43,041 nucleotides of DNA from Oligoflexia bacterium. Lineage in GTDB: Bacteria > Bdellovibrionota_C > UBA2361 > JAFLCA01. Under the pieces are notes generated by a model. The model had not been told where the DNA came from and ran no database searches. It saw nothing but the letters and a program-made list of their open reading frames with translations. The translations under genes and the position numbers were made by a program. This document shows positions 1 to 7,298 of the stretch, piece by piece; position 1 is the first letter of the stretch; every line of letters begins with the position of its first letter. Location of the stretch: positions 1 to 43,041 of the forward strand of contig JAIBBV010000031.1 in the NCBI GenBank assembly GCA_019694465.1. Direction: 5' to 3'.

Positions 1-1
1 T

Positions 2-751
2 CTGTATGCCTTGAGTATGGGGGTAACTTTATCAAGCGAGGCCGGGGCAAAGAAGATATCAGTCGACGACGATGACGTCGAACGCTACGTGGAAGAAGTC
101 GCTCGACGCAACAACTTGTCCAAAGACGGCTTCGAGAAGGCTCTGCTCCAACAAAAGCGCTCCCTCGATGACTACCGCCAATTCGTGCGGTCTGAGATTA
201 CAAAGTCAAAGTTAGCTGGCTCGCTGGCGCAGTCAGGTGCCAGCGTTTCAGACGAAGAAGTTGATGCCTATATAAAAGACCACGGCAACCTAGGCGCCAG
301 TGGCAACAAGGTAAAATTGGCACAAATTCTAATTAGTACAGCTTCACGTAGTGACACGGAGGCGCATGCAGTCGCAGAAAAAGTGCGTGATCGTCTGATC
401 GCAGGTGAATCATTTGCGACACTCGCTCGCGAGATATCTGATGGAAGCGAAGGCCGCGAGAATGGCGGCATATTAGGAATAGTCGCTGAAAAGGATTTGC
501 AATCGGATATTTTTGATGCCGTGCTGGCACTAAAGCCAGGCGAAGCTAGTAAAGTAGTAAAGACTCCCGCTGGCTTTCATATCTTCGAGGTTCTAGAACG
601 TTATGCCCCAGAAAGCTCTTCAACCAGCTCCGATGAAAAGCTGCGCGAAGAAGTGCGCCGGGCCCTAAGCCAACACAAGTTAGATGCCAAGATGAGTGCA
701 TATTTTACCGCTGATCTACTTAAAGCTCACACAGTGGATCGTAAATTTTAA
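2..751 (+). CDS. SurA-like peptidyl-prolyl isomerase / periplasmic chaperone, 5' truncated
   Basis: The frame is open from base 2, so the true start and any signal peptide lie upstream of the window. The visible part begins inside a SurA N-terminal chaperone-like region (EVARRNNLS, then DDYRQFVRSEI). One parvulin (PpiC-type) domain follows at about residues 100-200, with the usual LAQILIS start, the ENGGILG stretch and the TPAGFHIFEVLER end. SurA-family proteins help outer-membrane proteins fold in the periplasm, and parvulin domains catalyse proline cis-trans isomerisation. Only one parvulin domain is present, against two in E. coli SurA, which is common in other lineages. The stop lies 12 bases before the next start, so the two genes are probably co-transcribed. 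The family call is firm; exact orthology to SurA is less certain. Confidence 0.85.
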   Translation: MYALSMGVTLSSEAGAKKISVDDDDVERYVEEVARRNNLSKDGFEKALLQQKRSLDDYRQFVRSEITKSKLAGSLAQSGASVSDEEVDAYIKDHGNLGASGNKVKLAQILISTASRSDTEAHAVAEKVRDRLIAGESFATLAREISDGSEGRENGGILGIVAEKDLQSDIFDAVLALKPGEASKVVKTPAGFHIFEVLERYAPESSSTSSDEKLREEVRRALSQHKLDAKMSAYFTADLLKAHTVDRKF

Positions 752-763
752 TTGGGAAGAAAG

Positions 764-2143
764 ATGGACATTAAAGCTCATATTTTTCGCGAGTATGACA
801 TTCGCGGTATAGTCGACAAAGATATTTCAAATGACTTTGCCTACCTTCTAGGGCGCGCCTTTGGGCAATTGGCAACCGAGCGAAAAGCCCAGCGTTTGGC
901 GATTGGCTATGATTGCCGTCTCAGTTCTGAAGGCTACGCCGAGGCACTAGCTCGCGGCATGGCCGATGAAGGACACAAAGTAGTTATTACCGGTATGGGC
1001 CCCACCCCACAGCTTTATTTTGCGGTAGTGCACGGCAAGTTCGGCGGCGGCATCCAAGTAACAGGCAGCCACAATCCGCCCGATATGAACGGCTTCAAGA
1101 TTGTATTAGGCCAAGGCGCGTTAGCTAGTGAAGAAATTCAAGACCTGCGCAAGCGAATGCTGGCATTACAAGATAAGACTGGCACGCGCACCGCAGGTGG
1201 TAGCGTCGAGCATGCAGCGATTCGAGAGACATACGTCGCTGACCTAGTCCAGAATTGCAAAGCAAAGATGGGCAAGCGCAAGCTAAAGGTAGTTGTCGAC
1301 GGTGGAAACGGAGTTGGCGGACTTGTAGGTCCGGCTGTCTTACGTGCCTTAGGAGTTGAGGTGATCGAACTATTCTGCGAGCCCGACGGGCGCTTCCCCA
1401 ACCACCACCCCGATCCAACTGTGCTTGAGAATTTGCATGATTTGATAGCCAAAGTTAAATCCAGCAAAGCCGACTTTGGTATCGGCTGGGATGGAGATGC
1501 GGATCGGATTGGAGTGGTTGACGAGAACGGCAACGTTATTTTCGGCGATATGCTGCTTTTAATTTATGCTCGCGCCATATTGCGCGAGAAGCCTGGCGCT
1601 ACCATTATTGGCGACGTCAAGTGCTCGTCACTACTCTTCGATGACCTGCGTAAGCGCGGCGCAAACGCGGTAATGTGGAAGACGGGACACTCTCTAATCA
1701 AGAAAAAGTTGATCGAAACTCAGGGCGACCTGGGTGGCGAAATGAGTGGACATATCATGTTTCGCCATCGCTTCTATGGTTTCGATGACGCATTGTATTG
1801 CTCAGCGCGATTGGTTGAGCTAATGAGCCATACCGATGGTCCGATATCAGGAATATTGTCCGATTTGCCACGCATGGTTTCCACACCAGAGATTCGAATA
1901 GACTGCCCAGAAGATGTGAAGTTTAAGATTGCCCAGCACGCTCAAAAGTCATTTGCAGGGCTAAAAGTAGAAACAATCGATGGAGTACGGGTGCAGTTTC
2001 CTAATGGCTGGGGACTTGTGCGAGCATCCAATACCCAACCTGTATTAGTTATGCGCTTTGAAGCCAACACGAACAAAGACTTAACAGAGATCCAGGATCG
2101 CGTAGTGCGAACTATTGAGGAGATAAAAGCATCTCTTCAGTAA
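764..2143 (+). CDS. Phosphomannomutase / phosphoglucomutase (alpha-D-phosphohexomutase family)
   Basis: This 460-residue enzyme of normal family length interconverts hexose 1- and 6-phosphates in the cytoplasm, supplying sugar nucleotides for envelope polysaccharide and LPS. All four family motifs are visible: the phosphoserine loop TGSHNPP (Ser102), the metal-binding loop DGDADR (from residue 243), the sugar-recognition motif GGEMSGH and the C-terminal phosphate-binding loop RASNTQP. I chose the ATG at 764 because it gives the family N-terminus (FREYDIRG) and has a GGAAG ribosome site just upstream; a TTG at 752 would add only four residues. It resembles the AlgC/ManB type, but the substrate (mannose or glucose) cannot be told from the sequence. 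It follows the SurA-like gene closely. Confidence 0.92.
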   Translation: MDIKAHIFREYDIRGIVDKDISNDFAYLLGRAFGQLATERKAQRLAIGYDCRLSSEGYAEALARGMADEGHKVVITGMGPTPQLYFAVVHGKFGGGIQVTGSHNPPDMNGFKIVLGQGALASEEIQDLRKRMLALQDKTGTRTAGGSVEHAAIRETYVADLVQNCKAKMGKRKLKVVVDGGNGVGGLVGPAVLRALGVEVIELFCEPDGRFPNHHPDPTVLENLHDLIAKVKSSKADFGIGWDGDADRIGVVDENGNVIFGDMLLLIYARAILREKPGATIIGDVKCSSLLFDDLRKRGANAVMWKTGHSLIKKKLIETQGDLGGEMSGHIMFRHRFYGFDDALYCSARLVELMSHTDGPISGILSDLPRMVSTPEIRIDCPEDVKFKIAQHAQKSFAGLKVETIDGVRVQFPNGWGLVRASNTQPVLVMRFEANTNKDLTEIQDRVVRTIEEIKASLQ

Positions 2144-2174
2144 GGTGCTTTCGCTTGACTCGTTACGCTTTGGT

Positions 2175-2393
2175 TTAGTCCTTGTTGCTAGTAACGCCGT
2201 CATCATCGCCATCAGCGTCGGGGACAGTGGCTGGCAAATAGCTCGGCGCCTTGTTCTCGCTGATTTTAATCAGCACCACCGGAAGGCAAGCGTTATCGAC
2301 TAGCGCATAGGCCGGGTTGTTCTCTTGAAAATTTTGGACGAGCCAAGCCAAATCTGGATCTGTGAGCTCGTAGGGGTAAATTGGTCTTCCCAT
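2175..2393 (-). CDS. Small hypothetical protein (72 aa)
   Basis: This is a short frame convergent with the mutase gene. The N-terminus GRPIYPYELTDPDLAWLV has the mixed composition of a genuine soluble protein, and the segment continues with NPAYALVDNACLPVVLI. The C-terminus is acidic and low in complexity (PDADGDDDG). A start at 2393 is preferred to one 13 codons upstream because the conserved-looking part begins there and an AAGG lies about 13 bases upstream. No signal peptide or membrane segment is seen. I do not recognise a named family, and the function is unknown. Confidence 0.55.
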   Translation of the reverse strand: MGRPIYPYELTDPDLAWLVQNFQENNPAYALVDNACLPVVLIKISENKAPSYLPATVPDADGDDDGVTSNKD

Positions 2394-2824
2394 AATCGAT
2401 GCCTTGATTAAGAGCGCGCAACACGAACCCACTAACTTACTCTAGGGCATTCTTGTTACTGGCTCTAAGTCGGGGCGACTTTACTCAGCGACGACTGACC
2501 CTCCGCAGCGGAAGGTCTAACTAGGGAATCGGTCTGTGCGCGTATCTCCTTAAGTAAGTGAAACTGGTATTTTTGTAAGAAATTCACCTAGAAACGCCTG
2601 TTGTCAGCCTAGCTCAGATACAGGCCATCAGCAGTGCATCCCCTATCCTAGCGAGCTTATTCGTATATTGCTGAATACGGCACATGCCCGGTGTCTAACT
2701 AAGTCTTATATGCCCCATATGAATGAATTAACGAGGACTGCTCTGATTGCTCAAGACGCCCAAGTTAGGGCAAGATGAGGCAACATTAATTTGTTTTATC
2801 TAGTTGCCCCTCGTGAACGATTCG
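2394..2824. other. Intergenic region with one short hairpin
   Basis: No convincing gene or RNA gene is seen. A short dyad at 2507-2527 pairs GACC with GGTC and TCC with GGA around a five-base loop. No T-run follows it, so it is not a clear terminator. This stretch must hold the promoters for the small minus-strand gene and for pcnB, but no good -35/-10 pair stands out. Confidence 0.5.
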
Positions 2825-4138
2825 ATGCCTCCCCAAGCCCGCGATCTTATTAGACCAGCTACTCGCTGTGAGATTTACCCGCGAGATAAGCACGGCATAT
2901 CAAGAAAAAATATCGATCCCGATGCGCTGAAGATCATGTATCGCCTTATCCGTCATGGATATAAGGCCTACCTAGTAGGTGGAGGAGTACGAGATCTACT
3001 CCTAAACAAGTCCCCTAAGGACTTTGACATTGCCACAGACGCTACGCCCCGTAAGGTAAAGGACCTTTTTAGAAATAGCCGCTTAATCGGCCGCCGCTTT
3101 AAGTTAATTCATGTCTTCTTCCGGGGCGCAAAGATTATCGAGGTTTCAACCTTTCGTGATGTTAGCGATCCAATTGACCCGGAAGACGCAGATTCAGAGT
3201 CAGAGCTATTAATCACTCGCGACAACCGCTACGGCACAGAGGAAACAGACGCTTTGCGCCGAGATATCACTATAAATGCCCTATTTTATGACTTGTCCAC
3301 ATTTTCAATCATAGACTATGTGGGCGGGATGCGTGACTTGCAGGCCCGGTTAATTCGGGTGATCGGTAACCCCGATGTTAGATTCGCAGAAGACCCAGTG
3401 CGCCTAATACGCGTAATTAGACACGCCGCTAAGGCTGGGTTCGCGATCGAAGAACAGTGCCTGGCATCACTACGCCGCAACGCCCATCTAATAACAAAGA
3501 GTAGCGCTGTTCGGGTGTTTGAGGAGCTAAAGAAGGACTTAATTGCAGGATACACGCTACCAATATTAAATGGCCTGCTTGAATCAGGACTGCTTAGCTA
3601 TCTGCTTCCAAACCTTTGCAGCATTTCACCACCGTTAATAGGAACTGGGTCTGCCTGTGCCCACAGCTTGGAACTCGCAGATCGAGAAGTTGCACAAGGG
3701 CAGCTGCATAGCCCTACAGTAATACTAAGTTTGCTCGCCTACTATTCCCGGGAAACGACACCCGAAGCGATTGATACGCTATTCCAATCAAGTGATGAAG
3801 TTAGCGAACATATCGCGCGAGCGTTCCAGGGTTTGGCCGTGCCTCGCCGCGAGCGTGAGCGAGTTGAGCTACTGATTCAGGCCTGGTTGGTTCTGGCAAA
3901 GGGGCAGCGCATGCCCGGTTGCTTACACTTAATTCAGCGCCTGGGTTTGACAGATGATGTGCGCGACTTCTTCCGCCTAATTGGCTTGGAGGAGTCTTTG
4001 GTACGCATGCCTCAAAGGGGGTTTCAAAATGAAGAAACCGAGGCAGAGGGCAGAAGTGATTTTGGTCAACCGCGGCGGCGGCGACGACGTGGAGGTCGTG
4101 GGAGGGGCGGTTATTCACGCACACGTGCGCAATCTTAA
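2825..4138 (+). CDS. pcnB: Poly(A) polymerase I
   Basis: This enzyme adds 3' poly(A) tails to RNA and so promotes RNA decay. The class II nucleotidyltransferase head is clear: LVGGGVRDLLL followed by DFDIATDA carries the catalytic carboxylates. LIGRRFKLIHV favours poly(A) polymerase over the CCA-adding enzyme. RRDITINALFYDL and EDPVRLIRVIRHAAKAGF complete the conserved core. The C-terminus ends in an arginine- and glycine-rich tail (RRRRRRGGRGRGG), typical of RNA-binding tails in this family. The family N-terminus IYPRDKHGISRKNI follows soon after the chosen ATG at 2825; GTG 2813 and TTG 2804 are alternatives, and none has a good ribosome site. The length of about 437 residues is normal. Confidence 0.92.
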   Translation: MPPQARDLIRPATRCEIYPRDKHGISRKNIDPDALKIMYRLIRHGYKAYLVGGGVRDLLLNKSPKDFDIATDATPRKVKDLFRNSRLIGRRFKLIHVFFRGAKIIEVSTFRDVSDPIDPEDADSESELLITRDNRYGTEETDALRRDITINALFYDLSTFSIIDYVGGMRDLQARLIRVIGNPDVRFAEDPVRLIRVIRHAAKAGFAIEEQCLASLRRNAHLITKSSAVRVFEELKKDLIAGYTLPILNGLLESGLLSYLLPNLCSISPPLIGTGSACAHSLELADREVAQGQLHSPTVILSLLAYYSRETTPEAIDTLFQSSDEVSEHIARAFQGLAVPRRERERVELLIQAWLVLAKGQRMPGCLHLIQRLGLTDDVRDFFRLIGLEESLVRMPQRGFQNEETEAEGRSDFGQPRRRRRRGGRGRGGYSRTRAQS

Positions 4139-4167
4139 ATCAAGCTCATTTGGGGAGAGCAGGCGAA

Positions 4168-4926
4168 ATGCCGACATTCATAAAATCTCTGTGGACCGTC
4201 TATTGTGACAGCGCCAGGCAGGCTACGCGCGGACTGCGGCAGAACCCGACCATAATTATTGGTTCAATCGCTGCATTTTTTGCATTCTCATTGGCGATTC
4301 GCATTTTTGGCCCGATGGGCTTTGCTGGCGGCATGATCCTGGGACTCTGCAATGTGGCTTTAATTTCTCTGTACTACTCCTGGATCGCTTCTACAGTGGA
4401 ACGTGACAAGCTCAACTTTGGGGAACTTTGGAAGCTAGACAGCAGCATGTTCTTTACTGTGCTGAGTGTCGCTTTTGTTTTGTGGATCATCACATTCATT
4501 GTACAAAGCCTGATCCAGGGCTTGGATGTAGCTTGGATACTGCAGCTCGTGCAATTGGGGATGGTGTTATTATTTAACTGCTTGGCTGAGGTAATATACC
4601 TAAACCGCGTGGAGAGCCTGCCGGCCCTAACCGAAGCTGCCCGCTTCACGCAGGACAATTGGATTGAATGGTACCTTCCACTGCTGGTGCTAATAATGCC
4701 GCTACTTATCCTTAGCCCCCTGCAGGTACTGCTGAGTTTTTCCAGCTCTGAGCCTCTACTTCCATCCCTGACAATCGTTGTAAGCACATCGGCGTTGGCT
4801 GGTAGCAGCAGTTGGCCGACACAGCTACTTACAATTTTCCTGGGCGTAGTTCTGGCCAACTGGTACATGCTGTTTAGAGCTCATCTTTTCAAGGCCCTAG
4901 AAAGCGGCAAGCATCGCCGGCGTTAA
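4168..4926 (+). CDS. Multi-spanning membrane protein of unknown function
   Basis: This 252-residue protein has about six hydrophobic segments, including IIIGSIAAFFAFSLAIRIFG, FTVLSVAFVLWIITFIVQSL and LPLLVLIMPLLILSPLQVLL. It ends in a short basic tail (KHRRR), consistent with an inner-membrane protein with a cytoplasmic C-terminus. The ATG at 4168 is chosen for its GGGGAGAG ribosome site about ten bases upstream. It starts 30 bases after pcnB and is probably in the same transcript. I do not recognise the family and see no catalytic motif. Confidence 0.75.
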   Translation: MPTFIKSLWTVYCDSARQATRGLRQNPTIIIGSIAAFFAFSLAIRIFGPMGFAGGMILGLCNVALISLYYSWIASTVERDKLNFGELWKLDSSMFFTVLSVAFVLWIITFIVQSLIQGLDVAWILQLVQLGMVLLFNCLAEVIYLNRVESLPALTEAARFTQDNWIEWYLPLLVLIMPLLILSPLQVLLSFSSSEPLLPSLTIVVSTSALAGSSSWPTQLLTIFLGVVLANWYMLFRAHLFKALESGKHRRR

Positions 4927-5020
4927 GCTGGGGTGGATTTAGTAGCTGACTTGACGATTACACAGGCAAACTTCCAGAGGCAGGCCAGGCGCAAATCCTT
5001 GCAAAATAGGATGGCCATAT

Positions 5021-5044
5021 TTGCTTAGCATTCTGGCTAGCAAT
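5021..5044. repeat. Short inverted repeat upstream of the lipoprotein gene
   Basis: TTGCTtAG and CTAGCAA face each other around a short loop, with one bulged base. It lies about 25 bases before the start of the next gene. It may be a weak regulatory hairpin; no T-run follows. Confidence 0.3.
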
Positions 5045-5066
5045 AAACTTAGCACCTGAAGTGCAT

Positions 5067-5834
5067 ATGCCACAGGCTCAACAAGACCACAACGCTCATC
5101 AACCACTAACTCTGGCTACACTTGCTATGCTTGGCGTCCTTGAGCTCGCTGGCTGCGGGCGGGCCCCGCAGGCGGAAGACACACAACTCAACTTCCCCGT
5201 AGCAAGTGCAGGAGTCGCACCTCTCAACCGCGAGGATATACCAGAGCTGAAGGGATTCGCTCAAATATATACCTACCCTGGTGGGGTGAAAGTACCTGTT
5301 CTGCATTGCCCAATCCAATTAACCGATCCCGATCCTGATAATCTTAGAAAAATTTTGTTCGCCGTACCAGACAAGCACGGTGAGGTTCTTGACCCACTGA
5401 CAAGCCCTTGGGCTGACCCAAGCAAGCAAGCGTTTTTCAATTGCCATGCCTTTGCGCTGGGCGAAACTTTGGGACTAACGCCCAATGATAGTGTAAATGG
5501 AGCCCGTGTTAACAGCTTGGGATACGAAAACCCTGTCGGATTGTTACTACCCAAATTTTTTGATCTCAAATGTTCTTTTGAGGGCGAGACCCTCAATGCA
5601 CCGGCATTCACCCATCATGCTTCGCTAAGTAGTGGCGACAGAATTTTTCTAGTAAACTCTGACGGCCCAAGTATCGAGCACTTACACTCGGGGCGGCTCG
5701 TCAAACGCAATGGAGAGAACTGGGTAGTTAGTAAACTCGGAGAAGATCCTCTAGTTGTTACGCCAATCGATACACTGCTGTTGGTATACCCGACTACACG
5801 CATAGAAGCTTGGGTGCCTAAGAATGTTCGATAG
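5067..5834 (+). CDS. Putative lipoprotein with a Cys/His hydrolase-like motif
   Basis: Residues 14-30 form a signal segment ending in a lipobox-like LAGC (Cys30), which predicts lipidation and periplasmic exposure. The body has FFNCHAFALGETLGL, with a candidate nucleophile Cys126 followed by His127, and later IEHLHSGRL (His205, His207) before WVVSKLGEDPLV. A cysteine at a helix start, a later histidine in a beta strand and a following S-K-x-G segment resemble NlpC/P60-like or transglutaminase-like folds. That assignment is my inference, not a recognised family match. ATG 5067 is preferred to GTG 5061. A glutamate inside the hydrophobic signal core is slightly unusual. The gene is convergent with the PH-domain gene. 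Confidence 0.65.
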   Translation: MPQAQQDHNAHQPLTLATLAMLGVLELAGCGRAPQAEDTQLNFPVASAGVAPLNREDIPELKGFAQIYTYPGGVKVPVLHCPIQLTDPDPDNLRKILFAVPDKHGEVLDPLTSPWADPSKQAFFNCHAFALGETLGLTPNDSVNGARVNSLGYENPVGLLLPKFFDLKCSFEGETLNAPAFTHHASLSSGDRIFLVNSDGPSIEHLHSGRLVKRNGENWVVSKLGEDPLVVTPIDTLLLVYPTTRIEAWVPKNVR

Positions 5835-5855
5835 CGACTCAGACATAAGTAGACT

Positions 5856-6479
5856 TCAAGCGTCGTAACCCCAGTTCTTTGAGGCTCGCTCGATTCTATA
5901 GTGCAATAATTTCTGCAGCTTCTGGGCGGTAGAGCGGCTAAATCCATCCAGGCGTGCTGTACCCCCAGCCCGTGAGACCAAAGTTAATATCTCCACATAG
6001 TGCAAAGCAAAAATAAATCCTCTTGGACTTAGGCCAATACGCGTTCCAGCAAGACGTCGCAACTCGTAACTTTCTCTGCTCTTCAAGATTAGTCCGCGCT
6101 CTATCACCAACTCATCTCCTTCGATAAAGTAACGAATTGAGCGCCTGTACATAACGGCATAAATCACCTTTGCCGCTAGCACGCCTGCAATGAGCAGCAG
6201 GAAGCACAGCCCCTCAACGTTAATATCGCCGAAAATCAAGATATCGCTGCGTACAAACCCTCGCTCGACATCGGTATACACCACTAACAAGACAGCAAGG
6301 GCCAGTCCTACAATCCATGGAAATGTGTGCATAAAAATCGTTCGACGAGCTATTGGGTATGACCTATAGAGAGATTCATATCTCTCAGCTCCATACAACA
6401 CTCCCCCACTAAGCCGCTTTTGATGATTACGCCCGGAGTTTTCAGGTCGAGAATGTTCTGGCTTTTGCAATGTCATCAT
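5856..6479 (-). CDS. PH-like (bPH2 / YdbS-type) membrane protein
   Basis: This 207-residue protein has two membrane segments, at about residues 49-69 and 90-110. A bacterial pleckstrin-homology-like domain follows at about 112-185, starting YFIEGDELVIERGLI and running to RLAGTRIGL. This matches the layout of the YdbS/bPH2 family, whose biochemical role is mostly unknown. Its start overlaps the stop of the upstream gene by four bases (ATGA, 6476-6479), so the two proteins are translationally coupled. A second ATG follows immediately at 6476. The long hydrophilic N-terminus (about 45 residues) is probably cytoplasmic. Confidence 0.78.
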   Translation of the reverse strand: MMTLQKPEHSRPENSGRNHQKRLSGGVLYGAERYESLYRSYPIARRTIFMHTFPWIVGLALAVLLVVYTDVERGFVRSDILIFGDINVEGLCFLLLIAGVLAAKVIYAVMYRRSIRYFIEGDELVIERGLILKSRESYELRRLAGTRIGLSPRGFIFALHYVEILTLVSRAGGTARLDGFSRSTAQKLQKLLHYRIERASKNWGYDA

Positions 6480-6964
6480 AACTGTCGCCCAGCGCTAAAT
6501 TTGCGTGCTGTTGATTCACCTTTCTGTACCCCGATCTTACTAATATCAGGCCCTGCCATGCTCGCTGCACCGTTTAGATAAGCCCCATAGTGCTTCTGCA
6601 TACAGTCAGGACAAAAGCCATGGGAGAACTGCGCTTCCGAGCAGTTACTTAGAAAGGTCTCAAGTGGAATCCAATTTTGTTTTACGCGTACTTTCTTGCA
6701 ATACGCGCAAAGGGAGATAAATCCTTCCAAATACTTAATGCGATTGATCAGGCGTGAGGTATAAAGCATCACAAAAATGCCAAGTACTAGAGCAATCGTG
6801 CTTTCTGTGGCAGCCTCAACGAAATTAAACGGAAGCTTGGGCTGGCCAAACAATTTATTAGTCCAATCAAGGGCTTCATCGGCCCAGATAAATCCAATTA
6901 GCCCCAGAAATCCGAGTCCCTGAATGAGCAATAAGCTTTTTAGAACAGAACTTCTATTTAGCAT
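6476..6964 (-). CDS. Two-helix membrane protein with a four-cysteine zinc-ribbon-like domain
   Basis: This 162-residue protein has membrane segments at about residues 8-27 and 53-68. They are followed by CAYCKK (Cys86, Cys89), and 29 residues later by HGFCPDC (Cys118, Cys121). This C-x2-C ... H-G-x-C-P-x-C motif is well known as a module attached to PAS, GAF or receiver domains in two-component proteins; here it is attached to a membrane anchor instead. The four cysteines could bind zinc or sense redox state, which is inference. It is the first gene of the pair with the PH-like protein. The start at 6964 has a G-rich stretch upstream but no classical ribosome site. Confidence 0.75.
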   Translation of the reverse strand: MLNRSSVLKSLLLIQGLGFLGLIGFIWADEALDWTNKLFGQPKLPFNFVEAATESTIALVLGIFVMLYTSRLINRIKYLEGFISLCAYCKKVRVKQNWIPLETFLSNCSEAQFSHGFCPDCMQKHYGAYLNGAASMAGPDISKIGVQKGESTARKFSAGRQL

Positions 6965-6991
6965 ACCAGGGCGCCCCCGCCTTGTGAGCGA

Positions 6992-7034
6992 TTGAATAGT
7001 TCAGCTTAGATGTACCTAAGCTAATTCTATTCAA
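6992..7034. repeat. Bipartite inverted repeat upstream of the four-cysteine protein
   Basis: Two nested perfect stems share one centre: TTGAATAG with CTATTCAA outside, and AGCTTAG with CTAAGCT inside, around a six-base loop. It sits 28 bases upstream of the start at 6964. It could be an operator or an RNA hairpin in the leader of that operon. There is no T-run on either side, so a terminator role is unlikely. Confidence 0.55.
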
Positions 7035-7193
7035 CAGGGGCTATGTGCCTTGTCCAATATAACCGTAGCCCATGATTTTTGCGCTAAAATGACCCGGCGC
7101 TCACTGTTTAGAACCAGCTTAGGTTAAATCCATTCGCATATAATGAGAACTAAACCCGCTGCTTATTGCTAGCTCGCTATCGGATTTATGAAC

Positions 7194-7229
7194 GCCGATC
7201 TTTCCCCGCTTTAGCGGGGAAAGATCGGC
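7194..7229. repeat. Perfect 17-bp inverted repeat with a two-base centre
   Basis: The arms GCCGATCTTTCCCCGCT and AGCGGGGAAAGATCGGC are perfectly complementary and separated only by TT. The structure lies about 70 bases past the stop of the ABC-F gene. It would make a very stable transcript hairpin, but no U-tract follows on either strand. It may stabilise the 3' end, act as a bidirectional terminator of unusual type, or be a mobile palindromic repeat. Confidence 0.65.
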
Positions 7230-7298
7230 CAGTTGCGCATATGCCCAAGAACTTAATGCAGCATAAATTACAAAGAGCTACGCGCCACACAAGCAGTA

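Larger units (their letters stand above)
6965..7298. other. Intergenic region with two strong inverted repeats
   Basis: No gene is supported here. The stretch holds a bipartite dyad at 6992-7034 and a perfect hairpin at 7194-7229, both listed separately. A TATAAT hexamer is present at 7139-7144, but no good -35 partner lies 16-18 bases upstream. Confidence 0.5.

Noticed and set aside
2434..2470. Similarity between this stretch and 8908-8950 (shared GGCATTCTTGTTA)
   Set aside because: The identical core is 13 bases; about ten such matches are expected by chance in a window this long, and the flanks do not extend it convincingly.
4963..4975. CAGGCAAACTTCC also present at 9584-9596
   Set aside because: A single 13-base match with no extended similarity is within chance expectation.
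7139..7144. TATAAT as promoter of a small RNA ending at the palindrome 7194-7229
   Set aside because: No -35 at proper spacing and no T-run after the palindrome on the plus strand.
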